A stretch of 64,000 nt of DNA from Stereum hirsutum FP-91666 SS1 (taxonomy: Eukaryota; Basidiomycota; Agaricomycetes; Russulales; Stereaceae). Shown here one piece after another: positions 34,113 through 44,562 of the stretch. The translations under genes were made by a program, and so were the position numbers. The notes under the pieces are model-generated. The model was not told where the DNA came from and did not search any database. It saw nothing but the letters and a program-made list of their open reading frames with translations. The DNA lies in assembly GCF_000264905.1 (NCBI RefSeq), contig NW_006763138.1:1139245-1203244 (forward strand). Direction: 5' to 3'. Numbering within the stretch: the stretch's first letter is position 1; the number at the start of each line of letters is the position of its first letter.

Positions 34113-35719
34113 GATAGCTGTTCACACAAGGGTCGCCTTTGCGACTTCTCGCAGCATTGCGGATCCTGCAGATCGGTGCGGATGACGGACAGTCGGTATT
34201 GACGTCTCATTTGCATAGTAATGACCTATACGATTAATTTATACGGCTTGTGTTTGCGAACCCTGTAGTTGTTACTTCTAACGAATTTCACTCCGAGATC
34301 GTGAATATCGTACTGTTTGGACTAAGCCGACAGGAAGTATTAAGTTACTCATCGACATTTATCCCAAAGGATTGATCGTAAACAATGCCAGCAGCCCGTC
34401 ACCTTGAGTTGACCGCGAAATGTAAGCATTACAACCTAACTTCTTGCAGCCTTGAGTGTACGGCCTTCACCAGGCCAGTGGCATATGCGCGGATGCGGCT
34501 AGAAAGAATGATGCGTTACGCAGTCAAGTTTCCGAAACGACCCGATCGGAAGCCCGTCTTCAAGATCATTCATCTTGATCCTGGGCGCCACCAGCCGCAG
34601 TCGGCCTTTCCAGAACTTCCTTCAACCCCACCCTTATGGCCGCATTCACAGACGTATAAAAACATACTCGGTTTGCGTATGTCTTCCGCCCGGAATAGCC
34701 CAAAATTACGGGTGCAGCATGACCTATTGATCATCGATATCATGAGCCAGTCCACCACATGCTGGTGGACTCATCTGTGAGAAAGGGACGCTTCCAGTGC
34801 CACTGTAGATAACCGCGATTCCCAAGACGCCGCTCCGTTAAGTGCATCTCCCGCTCCTACTGCCGTCACGAGCTTGAGCAGTTCACTCTCGGCGGCCCGC
34901 GCAAATGTTCGGGAGAACCTCATGATCGGCGTTCAGCGCGTTAACCGCTGCAGTTACCGCTGGTGGTAGTGATCCGGCATTCAGGAGGAGCTGAGAAAGG
35001 GCCAGAAGAAGACGGTGACCGGAATCATTGACAAGCGCTGGAAGTTATCTATCAGGAGCTAAATATGTTGGATACCAGAAGTCCAGGACCATACCGGACT
35101 ATAGCCTCCTTGTCACCATTTCCACTTTGGGAACAAGGACAAAGGAGGGGATGATGCAGAGAAACCCGAACATCGCAGAGAGAAGCCATGTGCACCAGTA
35201 ACATTGTTCTATGGTCATGGAGTCGAATTGGTCTTGTCAGAGTCCGAGACAAGTGGACGGACATCAGGGTGTACGGGATCAGAAGGGTTTGCAAGCCTCC
35301 TTGCGTGGAGGCGGTCGGATCGTAGAGATACGGGGTGGAGAAAAATGATAGGAGGAGCACGCTCTAGCATGATGCAACGAAAATATATGGCTGCTCTCAG
35401 AACATTAACGCCTAGACAAGTCTAGCCAACGAGAAAGAAGCCTTTCCACCCCCGAAGCATGATCCTCATGAGACGATCGCACAAAGCCCGCACAGAAGTC
35501 AAACAAAATGAAGACCGAGACAGAAGCAGCAGAAGTGCTAAGGGAGGAAAGGACTGAAATAGGGGATCGTCAAGCTAAGCTTAAGCCCGGGCAAAACCAA
35601 AATCGAATAGGGCATAAACGCATATGACCGTGAATTAGAGTAGGGAGGAGGCGGAATCCGGCCTCACAGCAATTATAAACTGTATTCTCACAGTGGAACC
35701 GAAAGTGAAAGTGAAAGGC
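34113..35719. other. 1.6-kb region without a firm gene; possible gene relic at 34385-34975
   Basis: A plus-strand frame from 34385 to 34780 (131 codons) is followed, one base out of frame, by an open stretch at 34780-34970 rich in Ser/Ala (SSSLSAARANVRENLMIGVQ). This could be a decayed gene or two exons of an unknown gene, but no splice pair gives a convincing protein. The rest holds nothing recognisable. Confidence 0.3.
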
Positions 35720-37729
35720 CTACTCGACACTTGTCAAACTTCCCAGATCCGAGACACTATCGGCAACACTAGTCCCTCCCGCCACACTTTCCTGTCCATC
35801 TTCATCGAACTCGACCTCTCCACTCGACCTTCCCCTGCTCGATGATCCTGATCGCGACGACTGCGAGCTGGAGCGTGGTCTTGAACCTGAATCCGAACCT
35901 GAATACGAACCCCTGGTTTCAAGGCCATTCTCAGGAGTCTCAGTTGTTGATTCCGAACGATCCGCGTCGTAAATCGAGGTATGATGTCCTTGATATCGAC
36001 GTAATTATCCACCGTTCGGTATTGGCCGTTCGTTATAGGAATGGTAAGAACGCGAGGGTGACAAGATGAGGGTCAGAACTACACACGAACAAGCTAAAGA
36101 TCATGACGATGCCGAATCACCGTTCGAGAGTGTTCCTGGTTGTGAAGTCACCGAAGAAAGTGGTATGTTTGTGCCAGGTCCATAGGTCCCATTGTGGGCA
36201 TGGGCGTGCGAGCCCGGCGATGGAGAACGCGAGTTCGATAGTTCCCGAGCGCGACCTGCGTCCAAAAGGGATTGTGGCAGATCCTCGTCCTCCTCGTCCT
36301 CGTGGATGGTCATCGATGATACTGGAAGGGGGTTCCGGATATTTTGGTGTTGTGCGTGAGCGTGAGAGTGGTTGTGATGATCGTGGTCATGCCCGTGCTC
36401 ATGGTGATCGTGGCCATGGTGTTCATGGTCATGGCCGAACGCTGCACCCCTATTCGAATACGAATAATACTCCGGACCGTCATATTCTCCGTGATCATGG
36501 TCATAATCATATTGCGAGGAAGATGCGTCAGCGGGGACAAACAAGTTTTGTTCTTCGTATTCGGTTGTCTCCGCTGTTGTGTTTTCCTGGAGCTCAGGAG
36601 GGATGTACCCTGGCTGACGGTTCTCTGAAATCGGTGGGATGCGGTGAAGAAGACCAAAGCTATAAGGAGAGACCAAATGCCATTCCGATTGTAGCGTATG
36701 GTAAGGAAGGAGTTCGAAAAAAGGATATGGAAAATAACGAACCCGAATACGCAACCAAGAAGACCTTCACCACCCCATTGACGGTTTGGTACGAGTACCA
36801 CTTCACGAATAGTGCTAATTAGGTCGTGAGTATCAATTACTAGAGTTAGGTTTTTTTTTGCAAATTGGAACGTAACTTACTCGAAGTCGTACGAGTAGAC
36901 ATAGACTCTCAACGGCTTGTCTATATGCTTCATTACACAAAGCCGATGTCAGCACCTTGTACGATCGTCTATAGAATCTATGTCGGGGACAGAGGACGCG
37001 ACTGAACTCACAGCCTCGACAACGTCATAGAAATCTCCCTCTGCACTCAGAACTCCTCCTGACCACCCAAGGACCCAATCCCCATAGGGTACTAACCCAG
37101 CGCTCTCCGCGGGACTACCCTCCAGAACATCCAATACATGCCAGACGTTGTCAATTGCGAATTCAGGTTCACACATACGCATGCTGAGACCTAGGAGCGA
37201 GGGCTGTGGTTGTGGTTGCGATTTCGTAGGTTGCGGTTGGAATTGAGGAGGTGAGAGCGGGTTATGGTTCGAGTTCGACCGTGAATGGGACGGCGAAAGC
37301 TGTGACCACTCGCGGGAGGGAGTTATTGGGACGACTGGATCATGGAAATGGTTTATTGTGGAGCAGCGATAATGATTAAGGCTGTTAGCATCAATCACGA
37401 ATGCTTGCTGCATGGAACGCACCTCTGGTATCCTGATTCTTACTGCTCCAAACCAGCAGATTCAGCATCCTTCCCTCGTGCCTCTCAACAATCTTCTCCA
37501 GCTGTCCTGCATCGATATTTCCACTCACTCCCATTCCTCCACTTTTCTTCGCGTTCGCCCCACCGCTATTCGGATTACTCGATGCATCGCCGGAGTCAAA
37601 CCCGACTACGAAATCGAAGAATGGCTCGATATTGGTGTGCGAAGCGGGAGACGAAGGTGTTACACGGAGAACATGCAGAGCACGAGAGGGTGGTGTGGAC
37701 CCTGTTTGTGTGGATTGACCAGCACCCAT
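35720..37729 (-). CDS. GRASP-family Golgi protein (Grh1/GRASP65-55 homologue)
   Basis: Six exons on the minus strand close in phase: 37729-37423, 37334-37012, 36927-36881, 36814-36743, 36659-36121, 35988-35720, giving about 518 aa. If the last intron is not used the protein stops at 36101 with about 435 aa. The N-terminus MGAGQST fits N-myristoylation (Gly2, Ser6). Two PDZ-like GRASP repeats follow: LHVLRVTPSSPASHTNIEPF, FDFVVGF and EGRMLNLLVWSSK in the first; VVPITPSREW, LGLSMRMCEP, NVWHVLDVLEGSPAESAGL, KPLRVYVYSYDF and VLVPNRQWGGEGLLGCVFGF in the second. GRASPs tether Golgi or ER-exit membranes and act in unconventional secretion. The C-terminal tail is unusual: a His/Asp-rich run (HDHEHHGHDHHEHGHDHD) near residue 325, then Ser-rich acidic sequence ending SLTSVE. 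The gene is divergent from a small gene 164 bp away. Confidence 0.85.
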
Positions 37730-37893
37730 CGTTCAAAACTTGAAGGCAGTCCGAGTGAATTCCGAGTCTACCAGAGGCTTAGAACTTCTGTGTTATTCTC
37801 AGACCGAGCAGTTGAGTAACAAAGATATCTGTTACTGCCAAAGCTAGCAAGACGTGTTGAGGCTACGAGTCAGACGATGACGACGACTTGAGA
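37730..37893. promoter_or_regulatory. 164-bp divergent promoter, GRASP gene / small gene
   Basis: The start codons of the GRASP gene (minus) and the small unknown gene (plus) lie 164 bp apart, so transcription starts must share this interval. No clear core element is visible. Confidence 0.4.
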
Positions 37894-38625
37894 ATGTCGT
37901 TCGCGATGTTACGACGGCGATCAACACGTCGCGCTTTCGCTTCGCCACAACTCCGCCACGTGTTTGCAAACTCAACCCAGGCCTTTGGTGGCGGTGGCGT
38001 AACCAAGAATGTCGATCCGCTCGTGTGGCCCAACACTCGCTGGCTCTCATCCGAAGTCGAGCCGTACCCTGACGCAACTTTCTGATCTTCTTCCCTTCTT
38101 GTCTTCCTACCCTCAATAACGCGTATTTCTTGGCTGCCTGAGAGCCTAAGATCACGAATCGTCTCACGAACATAAGTAGTCTAGCGAGCCGATGAACTCT
38201 CAGGCCAGCTAACGTTAAAGGTGTCTTTTCGCTTCCACGATGGGAGGGACTGGCCAAGACTTCTGAGCCTGAACAAGCGAAAGGTGAGAACTTCGTCCGA
38301 GTCGAGGAGATTGAGGATGATCATACGCTCTCGGTATCTTTCACGGCCCAGTCAATGCACCGATTCAAAGCGAAGAATGTGCATAGAAGAAGGGACATAA
38401 GGGATCAACACCATGTGGCTTTATTCACGCGACCAGCATCGAAGTCCGGGCTGGGAAGAAGGGTAAGTATGGAGACGAAGTATAGTAAGGATTGCTCTAT
38501 ACAATCTCAACATATACCGGCATGTACCGGTGTAGGTGTAAATGCAGAATCCCGATGCTGCTATGGGTGACGATGCGAAGATTTCAGCGGTATTGATAGT
38601 TGCTGTTCATACCCAAGTGAGGTAA
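37894..38625 (+). CDS. Small unknown protein, possibly mitochondrial
   Basis: I propose three exons, 37894-38063, 38204-38462 and 38548-38625, which close in phase and give about 168 aa. The N-terminus (MSFAMLRRRSTRRAFASPQL) is rich in Arg, Ser and Ala without acidic residues, as in mitochondrial targeting peptides. The body has GVFSLPRWEGLAKTSEPEQA, GENFVRVEEIEDDHTLSVSF and a basic patch (KAKNVHRRRDIRDQHH), ending KISAVLIVAVHTQVR. I recognise no family. Support comes from phase closure, the long stop-free middle exon, normal donor/acceptor sites at intron 2 (GTAAGT, GCAG) and the head-to-head position beside the GRASP gene. Intron 1 is 140 nt with a weaker GTACCC donor, so the first junction may be wrong. 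Confidence 0.45.
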
Positions 38626-41230
38626 ATAACATCCTAAACCCACCTCTAAAGCTTGATTGACCTTTCACCCCTGTCCCTTGAACCGGCCGGCGGGTCAGGA
38701 AATCTAGAGGTAGAATGCTAAAACAGCGTAGCCGGATCCACACATATGAAGCGATATAGTTGATGGTGATGAAGGGATGAGAAAGAAGAAGTGGGTCAGT
38801 TCAATTCGTTCGGTTTTAGCCAAGCGTAAACAAACACGCACTAGAAGCCAGTAGCGTCCTCGGACCCGACAGAGTTCGCTCTCCGCACTCACACAGTTCG
38901 AACGGTAAGATGAACGACAAGTCAAATCCCCGTCAATACCCATACTCACCAAGCGAATGAAAGAGAGAATGGGGTCTGGTTGTGCAGCACTCACAAGATG
39001 AAGACCACGCGACAAGACCCAACAAACCCAAACTCAAGCACGCGCACCGCGTACACTTTCCAGCACTCCATACAGTCCTTCCGACGCCGTCCTCATACAT
39101 AACCTAGATCCACGAAATATCCAAAATATATCCGATTAAGATCCGCCTATGCCAAGTGCCACGTTCTTCCCTAACTTCTCCTGCACCCACAGCTCGGGAC
39201 ACTCCGCTCGCCCTCGTAGAGTCTCGTTCTTGTCTTGTCTTGTCGTCATATTTGTGATATGAGGAGGTGTTGGTTCTTCGGTTCGCGCGGCGTTCTCGCT
39301 GTCGCTCCCGCCCCCCGCTTCCACTAAACACACCGAGACGAGGCGGAAAGGATCATCCTAAGAAGCCGAAGCCAATAGACACAAATGCGTGGAAGAAATG
39401 AGGAGAAGAAGCGAGAGTGAGTCTCTGTCGAGGCCTATCTTCGCATTTGTCGTTACCTAGCGCTCTCGGGAGCGAAAAAAAGATGGAGAGCGTGGGGAAT
39501 GTAATCAGGGTATGTGGGATATTGCGGGATGCAGACTCTAAGACAAAGAGAATCGTGGGAGATGATGAGCGTACAGAAGAGGGAAATTGAAGGGAGTGAA
39601 TACTTCTCTGATTCTTGGGTTCGGTCGGAGGCCGGGGATTGTGGTACGGAGGAACCGTTGTGGAGTACCAGACCAGGCTCGTAGGCTTTAAGAATCAAAG
39701 GACATGAAAGAAGAGACGAGGCTTGGATAGACGGTTGAGGCGAGGAAGGAACAGAGAACGCAACAACAAAAGTGCGATTAAAGAGTCCGGTTTGCTTTGA
39801 GTTGCGATCCTAGACCTCATCACAAGGCTCGAATATCGAGGTGGCGAAACGGATGAACGGTTGGCGGCTAGTGATTTTTTATGCGATCGTCGTGGTGGCG
39901 ATAGCAAAAACACCGGGATAGCCGAGGACTTGAGAGGATTTTGCTTGAGGTCGTAAGCTTCAGTAGATGGGCAGCGATGGAAGGCGGCTCGGACGGTTCA
40001 AGCGAGAGGATGTTGCGAAAATATGCAGCTAGTGAAGCGTAGACGGAGGCAATAGAACGTTCAGCATTCAACGAGTAAGTAACTGCTGGCGGGGTGAAAT
40101 AAAAAGATCGCGCGACAGCGAGTTACAGTGTCTCGAATAGCACTCGACGGCGACTGGTTCAAAACGACGACCTGCCATGTTCGGGTCATTGAAGAGTTCT
40201 ACAAGCATGTAGTGGCGATCTCAGCGGTCCATGGATCGATCCTGAAGTCCCGCACAAGAATAAACACGAAACATCATGAAGACGAGTCAACTGACCATAA
40301 CCCGTCCCAGATATTCACACACCAGACACTCAAGTCAGCATCCTTGCTAAGCAAGAAATACGATGAAGTATATCAAGTGTGCAAATGGACAGATGGGAGC
40401 GAACGCCAAGATGGCAGGAGGGAGAGACCGTCGACGTCACTTGACCCTGTCACGGATGACGGTCGAACGAGAGCAATTCCCTGTGGTACGAAAGAAGGAT
40501 CGAGGAGCCGATGATGTGCCGATTGAACTACGAGAGGGTGACAAGGGCTGAGGCCTGGTGAGGTATGGAGAGACCGGGCTTGTGGTGCGTGTGGCACTGT
40601 GGACGAGAAGCGCCGCGGTGGGTGAAAGAATTATTTTAGGGTGTAGAGGAAGATGAACCTATTAATCCTGGAATTGGAACCGCAAGGATGCATGTCGCGA
40701 ACGCACAAGTAAGCACGAGCTCCGTGGTTTTATATTCTGGAATACGTGAATGAAAAACTTGTGGCTAGAAGAAGGCAGAGCAAAAGTAGAAAGAGAGAAC
40801 GGAACCTTGGGCGGATAGAAATACGTGACGTCAAGATACCACGTCCCGGGGATGTCACTTCCATAGTAACCTTGTTAGACATACAAAGATTATCAGAATG
40901 GATTTATTGGAGTTGTAGTTGTCGCCATCCACGGTGCAAAGAGGACATGATGGCCGTTCTAGACGTGAGTGGCGATCAACGCGATGACGGAAAACGGCAA
41001 TTACAAATGCTTACGTGATCGCGCGCGGCCCAAATTTCGGAGCGCGTTCACTGGCTGGCCCAATCCGGAGGCACTCAAGCAGGTCATCTCTGCATAGTCG
41101 CGCGTTGAGCAGAATTACCTGGCGTTCGACAGAAAAAGGCGGACACTAACGGCATGAGGTGAGTCCACCGTCGCCGCTAATGTCCAAAAAATACAGCTAA
41201 CATGTACTTCGTGGTCGTCACAGCTAACTT
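38626..41230. other. 2.6-kb region without a supported gene
   Basis: Many short open frames lie on both strands, none with conserved motifs. The minus strand at 39330-38990 has two open stretches (ending ELWVQEKLGKNVALGIGGS, and one starting MYEDGVGRTVWSAGK) that might be exons of a small unknown gene, but I could not join them in phase. The plus strand at 40128-40514 has a 128-codon frame of biased composition. Short UTR-like or decayed sequence is equally likely. Confidence 0.35.
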
Positions 41231-43957
41231 ATGTCCATTTGTCGCTCTCTTTTCCACCGTGGACACTCTCGATTTTTACCCATCCACATCCACACTCCCA
41301 AAACGACGCGTTGGACTCAGCATGAACTTTCCTCGTCAGCACTGTCAACTCCTAGAAGGACTGCGGAATACGTCACGAGCACCGTGCCGCGCTCGAACGC
41401 GCACTCGAACTCAAACGGACGCGGTTCGAGTGCAGACGAGCCATCCCCGAGCGACAGTCCACCTTCGAAGAAAACGGAAAAACAACCTTTCGTCAGACTT
41501 CCACCCCCTCACAAATCACTCCCACTGTCCTCATCGTCGACGACCACTGGCAACAGCCGTAGCCAGGATCGTCCGCGAAGACGACCACGGGCGGAGAAAC
41601 GAGGGCTGGAGGAGGAGGACGTTGTCCGTATCGCGGAGGACGCGCAACGAAGCGGATCGAAATCTGCATTGGATGATCTCACAGGCCACATTTTGGCCAT
41701 TCCCGATCTCAAACGTCGCGCCAAGCTGCTCAACGAGCTCTTGACACTCGGCGCTGTTCCATCCCATGACGTTCTCGATACCCTCGTTCGATCTCTTTCG
41801 ACCCTTCCCAACGCGCGACAGTACTTCGAAGCAATCGGGCGCGTAGTTTCTGCAGTGCTCGATTCTGATGACAGCATCCTCCCTGACCTTGTCAAGACGC
41901 TTGCCGAGAGCTTTACTGAACGGCTGAAACAGGTGCAGGAATATCCTGGGGCGGGACTTACCCCCGAGTCCGTTCGTCACATATTTAGATTCGTCCAGTA
42001 CCTCGCGCAGACCCCAGACACCAACCACCAACGACACGCTCTCGCCATCTTCCAGCAGCTCATCGAAACACAATACGTCCCTCCAGAAGCTGTTCACGAC
42101 GTCGACCTCAGCTCTCAAGCATTTTCCGCCATCGTCACCACCGCCCTTGTTCGTTCCTGTATCTTCTGGAACTGGCGTTCGGACGCAGGTTTCCTTACGA
42201 AAAACGTACTACGCGACCTAGACGAACTCTCTCCACCCTTCATCCACCTCTGCACGGAAGTCATCTACTCTCTCCTGGAATACCCCTCTCCACGCGAACT
42301 CGCACTCTGCATAACCATCGTCCAACGCCTAGGCTACCACCGCACCCCACACTTCTTTCCCGACGGCGTCATCCGCAAGATCTACAGCGTCTCTCACGAA
42401 CTCGACGAATTCGACCTCGCCCAACGTCTCTACACCTGGACCATCTCCGACCGCATCCAGCCCCAACACAATCACCCCTTACCCCGCGGTCCCTCCCTCC
42501 CCTGGCTACTCTCCCGTCTCCTCGTCCGACAAAAACAAATCCACCTCGGCCGCACGCTCATCCGCACCGTCGTCTCCTCGCCAGACCCCATCCCGCCCTC
42601 GGACCGCGCACAAGTCATCCTCCTGGCCGCCGAGCACGGGTTCGCGAGCTACGCGCGGACGCTGTGGGAGAGGTATAGCGTGGGGAGACACAAAGCGCTC
42701 GTGGTGTCGCATTCGGCTCTGGCGGTGAGGATGACCAGTTTGTTTTCGAGCTTGGTGAGGACAGAGGCGGCGAGGAGCGAGAAGGCGAGCGAGAGGCGAG
42801 CGAGGTTATTCTCAGAATCGACGTTACGAGACGAGACTGGTTCTGAGATGCTCGATTCTCTCAACAGCACCGATGACTTCAACGCGAACGATACTGCAGA
42901 AGACGGGAATTCGGCGCCTGGAGCAGATCCTGTAGCCTCGAATATCGATACCAAGACAATACCAGAAGATCCGGAGCCTAGATTGGAGCCAGTTGTGGAC
43001 TCGACACTGGCATCATCAACATCAACAACAACACCGGCCTCGGACTTGGACTTGAATTCGGACTCGGACTCAGACCCAGCTACAGATTCAGCAGCGACAG
43101 AACCGGACCCAGAAGACGAAGCCGCAGAGGCCAGAATGGAAGACCTAGTCGCATTCTCTCGACTCGTCGTCGCCCGCCTACAAGAATCCAAACTGCCCCT
43201 GCGCGAAGCCTCCCACCGGGACCTGAACGCTCTCGCCCGGGTTCACTTCCTCATCGGCAACGTCGCCGAAGGCTTCGCGGTCTTCCAAGTCCTCCTCAAC
43301 CGCCACGAGATCCCGGATAACTACGACGTCAATGTCGCGATGACGGCCATGGCGGAGTATGACCACCGACATGCGGCGAGGATGTTGAGGACGATGGTGG
43401 TGAGGGGGATCATGCCGGATGGAGTGGCGATGGGCACGGTGATCCATCATGCGCTGTTGCATCAGGATACGAAGGTTATCAAGAGGTTGCTTTCGCTCGC
43501 GAAGGAGCTCGGGTTGCGGTTGACGCTCAAGACGGTGAATACGCTTATTAGGGCGAGTGTCACGCTCAGTCGCGACGACCCGGTCGCGTTGAGGGAGAAT
43601 TTGAAGCGGGCGCTGGTGATTGTGGAGGCGAATTTGCATGCGAATAGGTTGCCGACGGTCGCGTTGGGTAAGTTCTGTATCGTGGAGTCGTTGAGGGCGC
43701 AGGATCCGGAGATGGCGTATCGGTATTGGGAGTTGTTGGTAAAGGGCAAGGCGGAGTGGACGGACAATGAGCAGCAGTTCCAGAGGAGCAGGATTGCGAG
43801 GAGAATTGAGAATAAGGTGGCTAGGGGGGAGATGGGCCAGCAGGAGGCGTGGGTGATGTTGAAGGAGTTGAAGTCGCGGAAGAAGCCGGCTGAGGGGTGG
43901 CATGGGGAGAGGGTGAAATGGACGGATGAGGAGAAGTTGGGAGAGGAGGGGGCGTGA
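41231..43957 (+). CDS. Intronless PPR-like protein, probably mitochondrial RNA-binding
   Basis: A single 908-codon frame with no intron, unusual among its intron-rich neighbours. The N-terminus (MSICRSLFHRGHSRFLPIHI) is basic and hydrophobic without acidic residues, fitting a mitochondrial presequence. It is followed by a Ser/Pro/Arg-rich linker (about residues 30-135), then alpha-helical repeats. The clearest repeats are near the C-terminus, about residues 640-830: REASHRDLNALARVHFLIGN, IPDNYDVNVAMTAMAEYDHR, GIMPDGVAMGTVIHHALLHQ and LRLTLKTVNTLIRASVTLSR, each about 35 residues apart as in pentatricopeptide repeats. An acidic Ser/Asp spacer (about 530-635) splits the two helical parts. Fungal PPR proteins of this build act in processing, stability or translation of mitochondrial RNAs; which RNA is unknown. 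Start chosen at the first ATG, which gives the presequence. Confidence 0.75.
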   Translation: MSICRSLFHRGHSRFLPIHIHTPKTTRWTQHELSSSALSTPRRTAEYVTSTVPRSNAHSNSNGRGSSADEPSPSDSPPSKKTEKQPFVRLPPPHKSLPLSSSSTTTGNSRSQDRPRRRPRAEKRGLEEEDVVRIAEDAQRSGSKSALDDLTGHILAIPDLKRRAKLLNELLTLGAVPSHDVLDTLVRSLSTLPNARQYFEAIGRVVSAVLDSDDSILPDLVKTLAESFTERLKQVQEYPGAGLTPESVRHIFRFVQYLAQTPDTNHQRHALAIFQQLIETQYVPPEAVHDVDLSSQAFSAIVTTALVRSCIFWNWRSDAGFLTKNVLRDLDELSPPFIHLCTEVIYSLLEYPSPRELALCITIVQRLGYHRTPHFFPDGVIRKIYSVSHELDEFDLAQRLYTWTISDRIQPQHNHPLPRGPSLPWLLSRLLVRQKQIHLGRTLIRTVVSSPDPIPPSDRAQVILLAAEHGFASYARTLWERYSVGRHKALVVSHSALAVRMTSLFSSLVRTEAARSEKASERRARLFSESTLRDETGSEMLDSLNSTDDFNANDTAEDGNSAPGADPVASNIDTKTIPEDPEPRLEPVVDSTLASSTSTTTPASDLDLNSDSDSDPATDSAATEPDPEDEAAEARMEDLVAFSRLVVARLQESKLPLREASHRDLNALARVHFLIGNVAEGFAVFQVLLNRHEIPDNYDVNVAMTAMAEYDHRHAARMLRTMVVRGIMPDGVAMGTVIHHALLHQDTKVIKRLLSLAKELGLRLTLKTVNTLIRASVTLSRDDPVALRENLKRALVIVEANLHANRLPTVALGKFCIVESLRAQDPEMAYRYWELLVKGKAEWTDNEQQFQRSRIARRIENKVARGEMGQQEAWVMLKELKSRKKPAEGWHGERVKWTDEEKLGEEGA

Positions 43958-44562
43958 GGGGAGGTCGGGTGTCGTTGCATATCGTATTGTTTACAGTGTA
44001 ATTTATCTCATCCATAGGACTCTACGACCCGCATGGTTTTACAGCAATCACTGATCACTCTGGGAGCGCTGGAGGACTCGGGTCGCCACACTCGGGCTGG
44101 CCACACTGGTGTGTGTGTGTGAACGTTGGGGCGATTCGATATTACAGTGGGTAAGGAGAGGATGCAGGGTGACGACGAAGGGGGTGAGTATGTAAGAAGA
44201 CGGTTTGGATGTGGCTGGAGGAGTAAGTACCGGACATTGCAAATGGGGAGTAGAAGAAGCGAGGAGGAAGGTTGCGCCGAGGACTGGGGAAGGGCAGAGT
44301 GTGGGGAAAGATCGGAAGTACTTTTGGGAGATGTGGAACCCGTGGCTGCTCGTGCGCTGGGCCACATGGAGGAGGTCGTTCTGAGGAGGGACGAGGAGGA
44401 CGTCCGGATTTGGGAGATCAAAGGTGGCTACGAAGAAAAGTACGAAAGCGCCCGAACGTCGCAAGGGCCACGGGGACCGGACTCTCTCCGTTTTCCTCTT
44501 AAACGGCCAGACATCGCCCATCAGCTCAGTGTCCCTCCCCCCAACCAGCCTCGTCCCCAGCC
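43958..44562. promoter_or_regulatory. Intergenic region upstream of the Zn2Cys6 gene
   Basis: About 600 bp that must hold the PPR-gene 3' end and the promoter of the transcription factor. It is purine-rich on the plus strand from 44150 to 44440 and has a short (TG)n tract near 44110. No gene is supported. Confidence 0.5.

Noticed and set aside
36103..36822. 239-codon plus-strand open frame
   Set aside because: Antisense to the GRASP gene, produced by its low-complexity His/Asp-rich tail; GRASP motifs on the other strand are decisive.
43178..43903. 241-codon minus-strand open frame
   Set aside because: Antisense shadow of the PPR-like gene, Arg/His/Leu-biased composition only.
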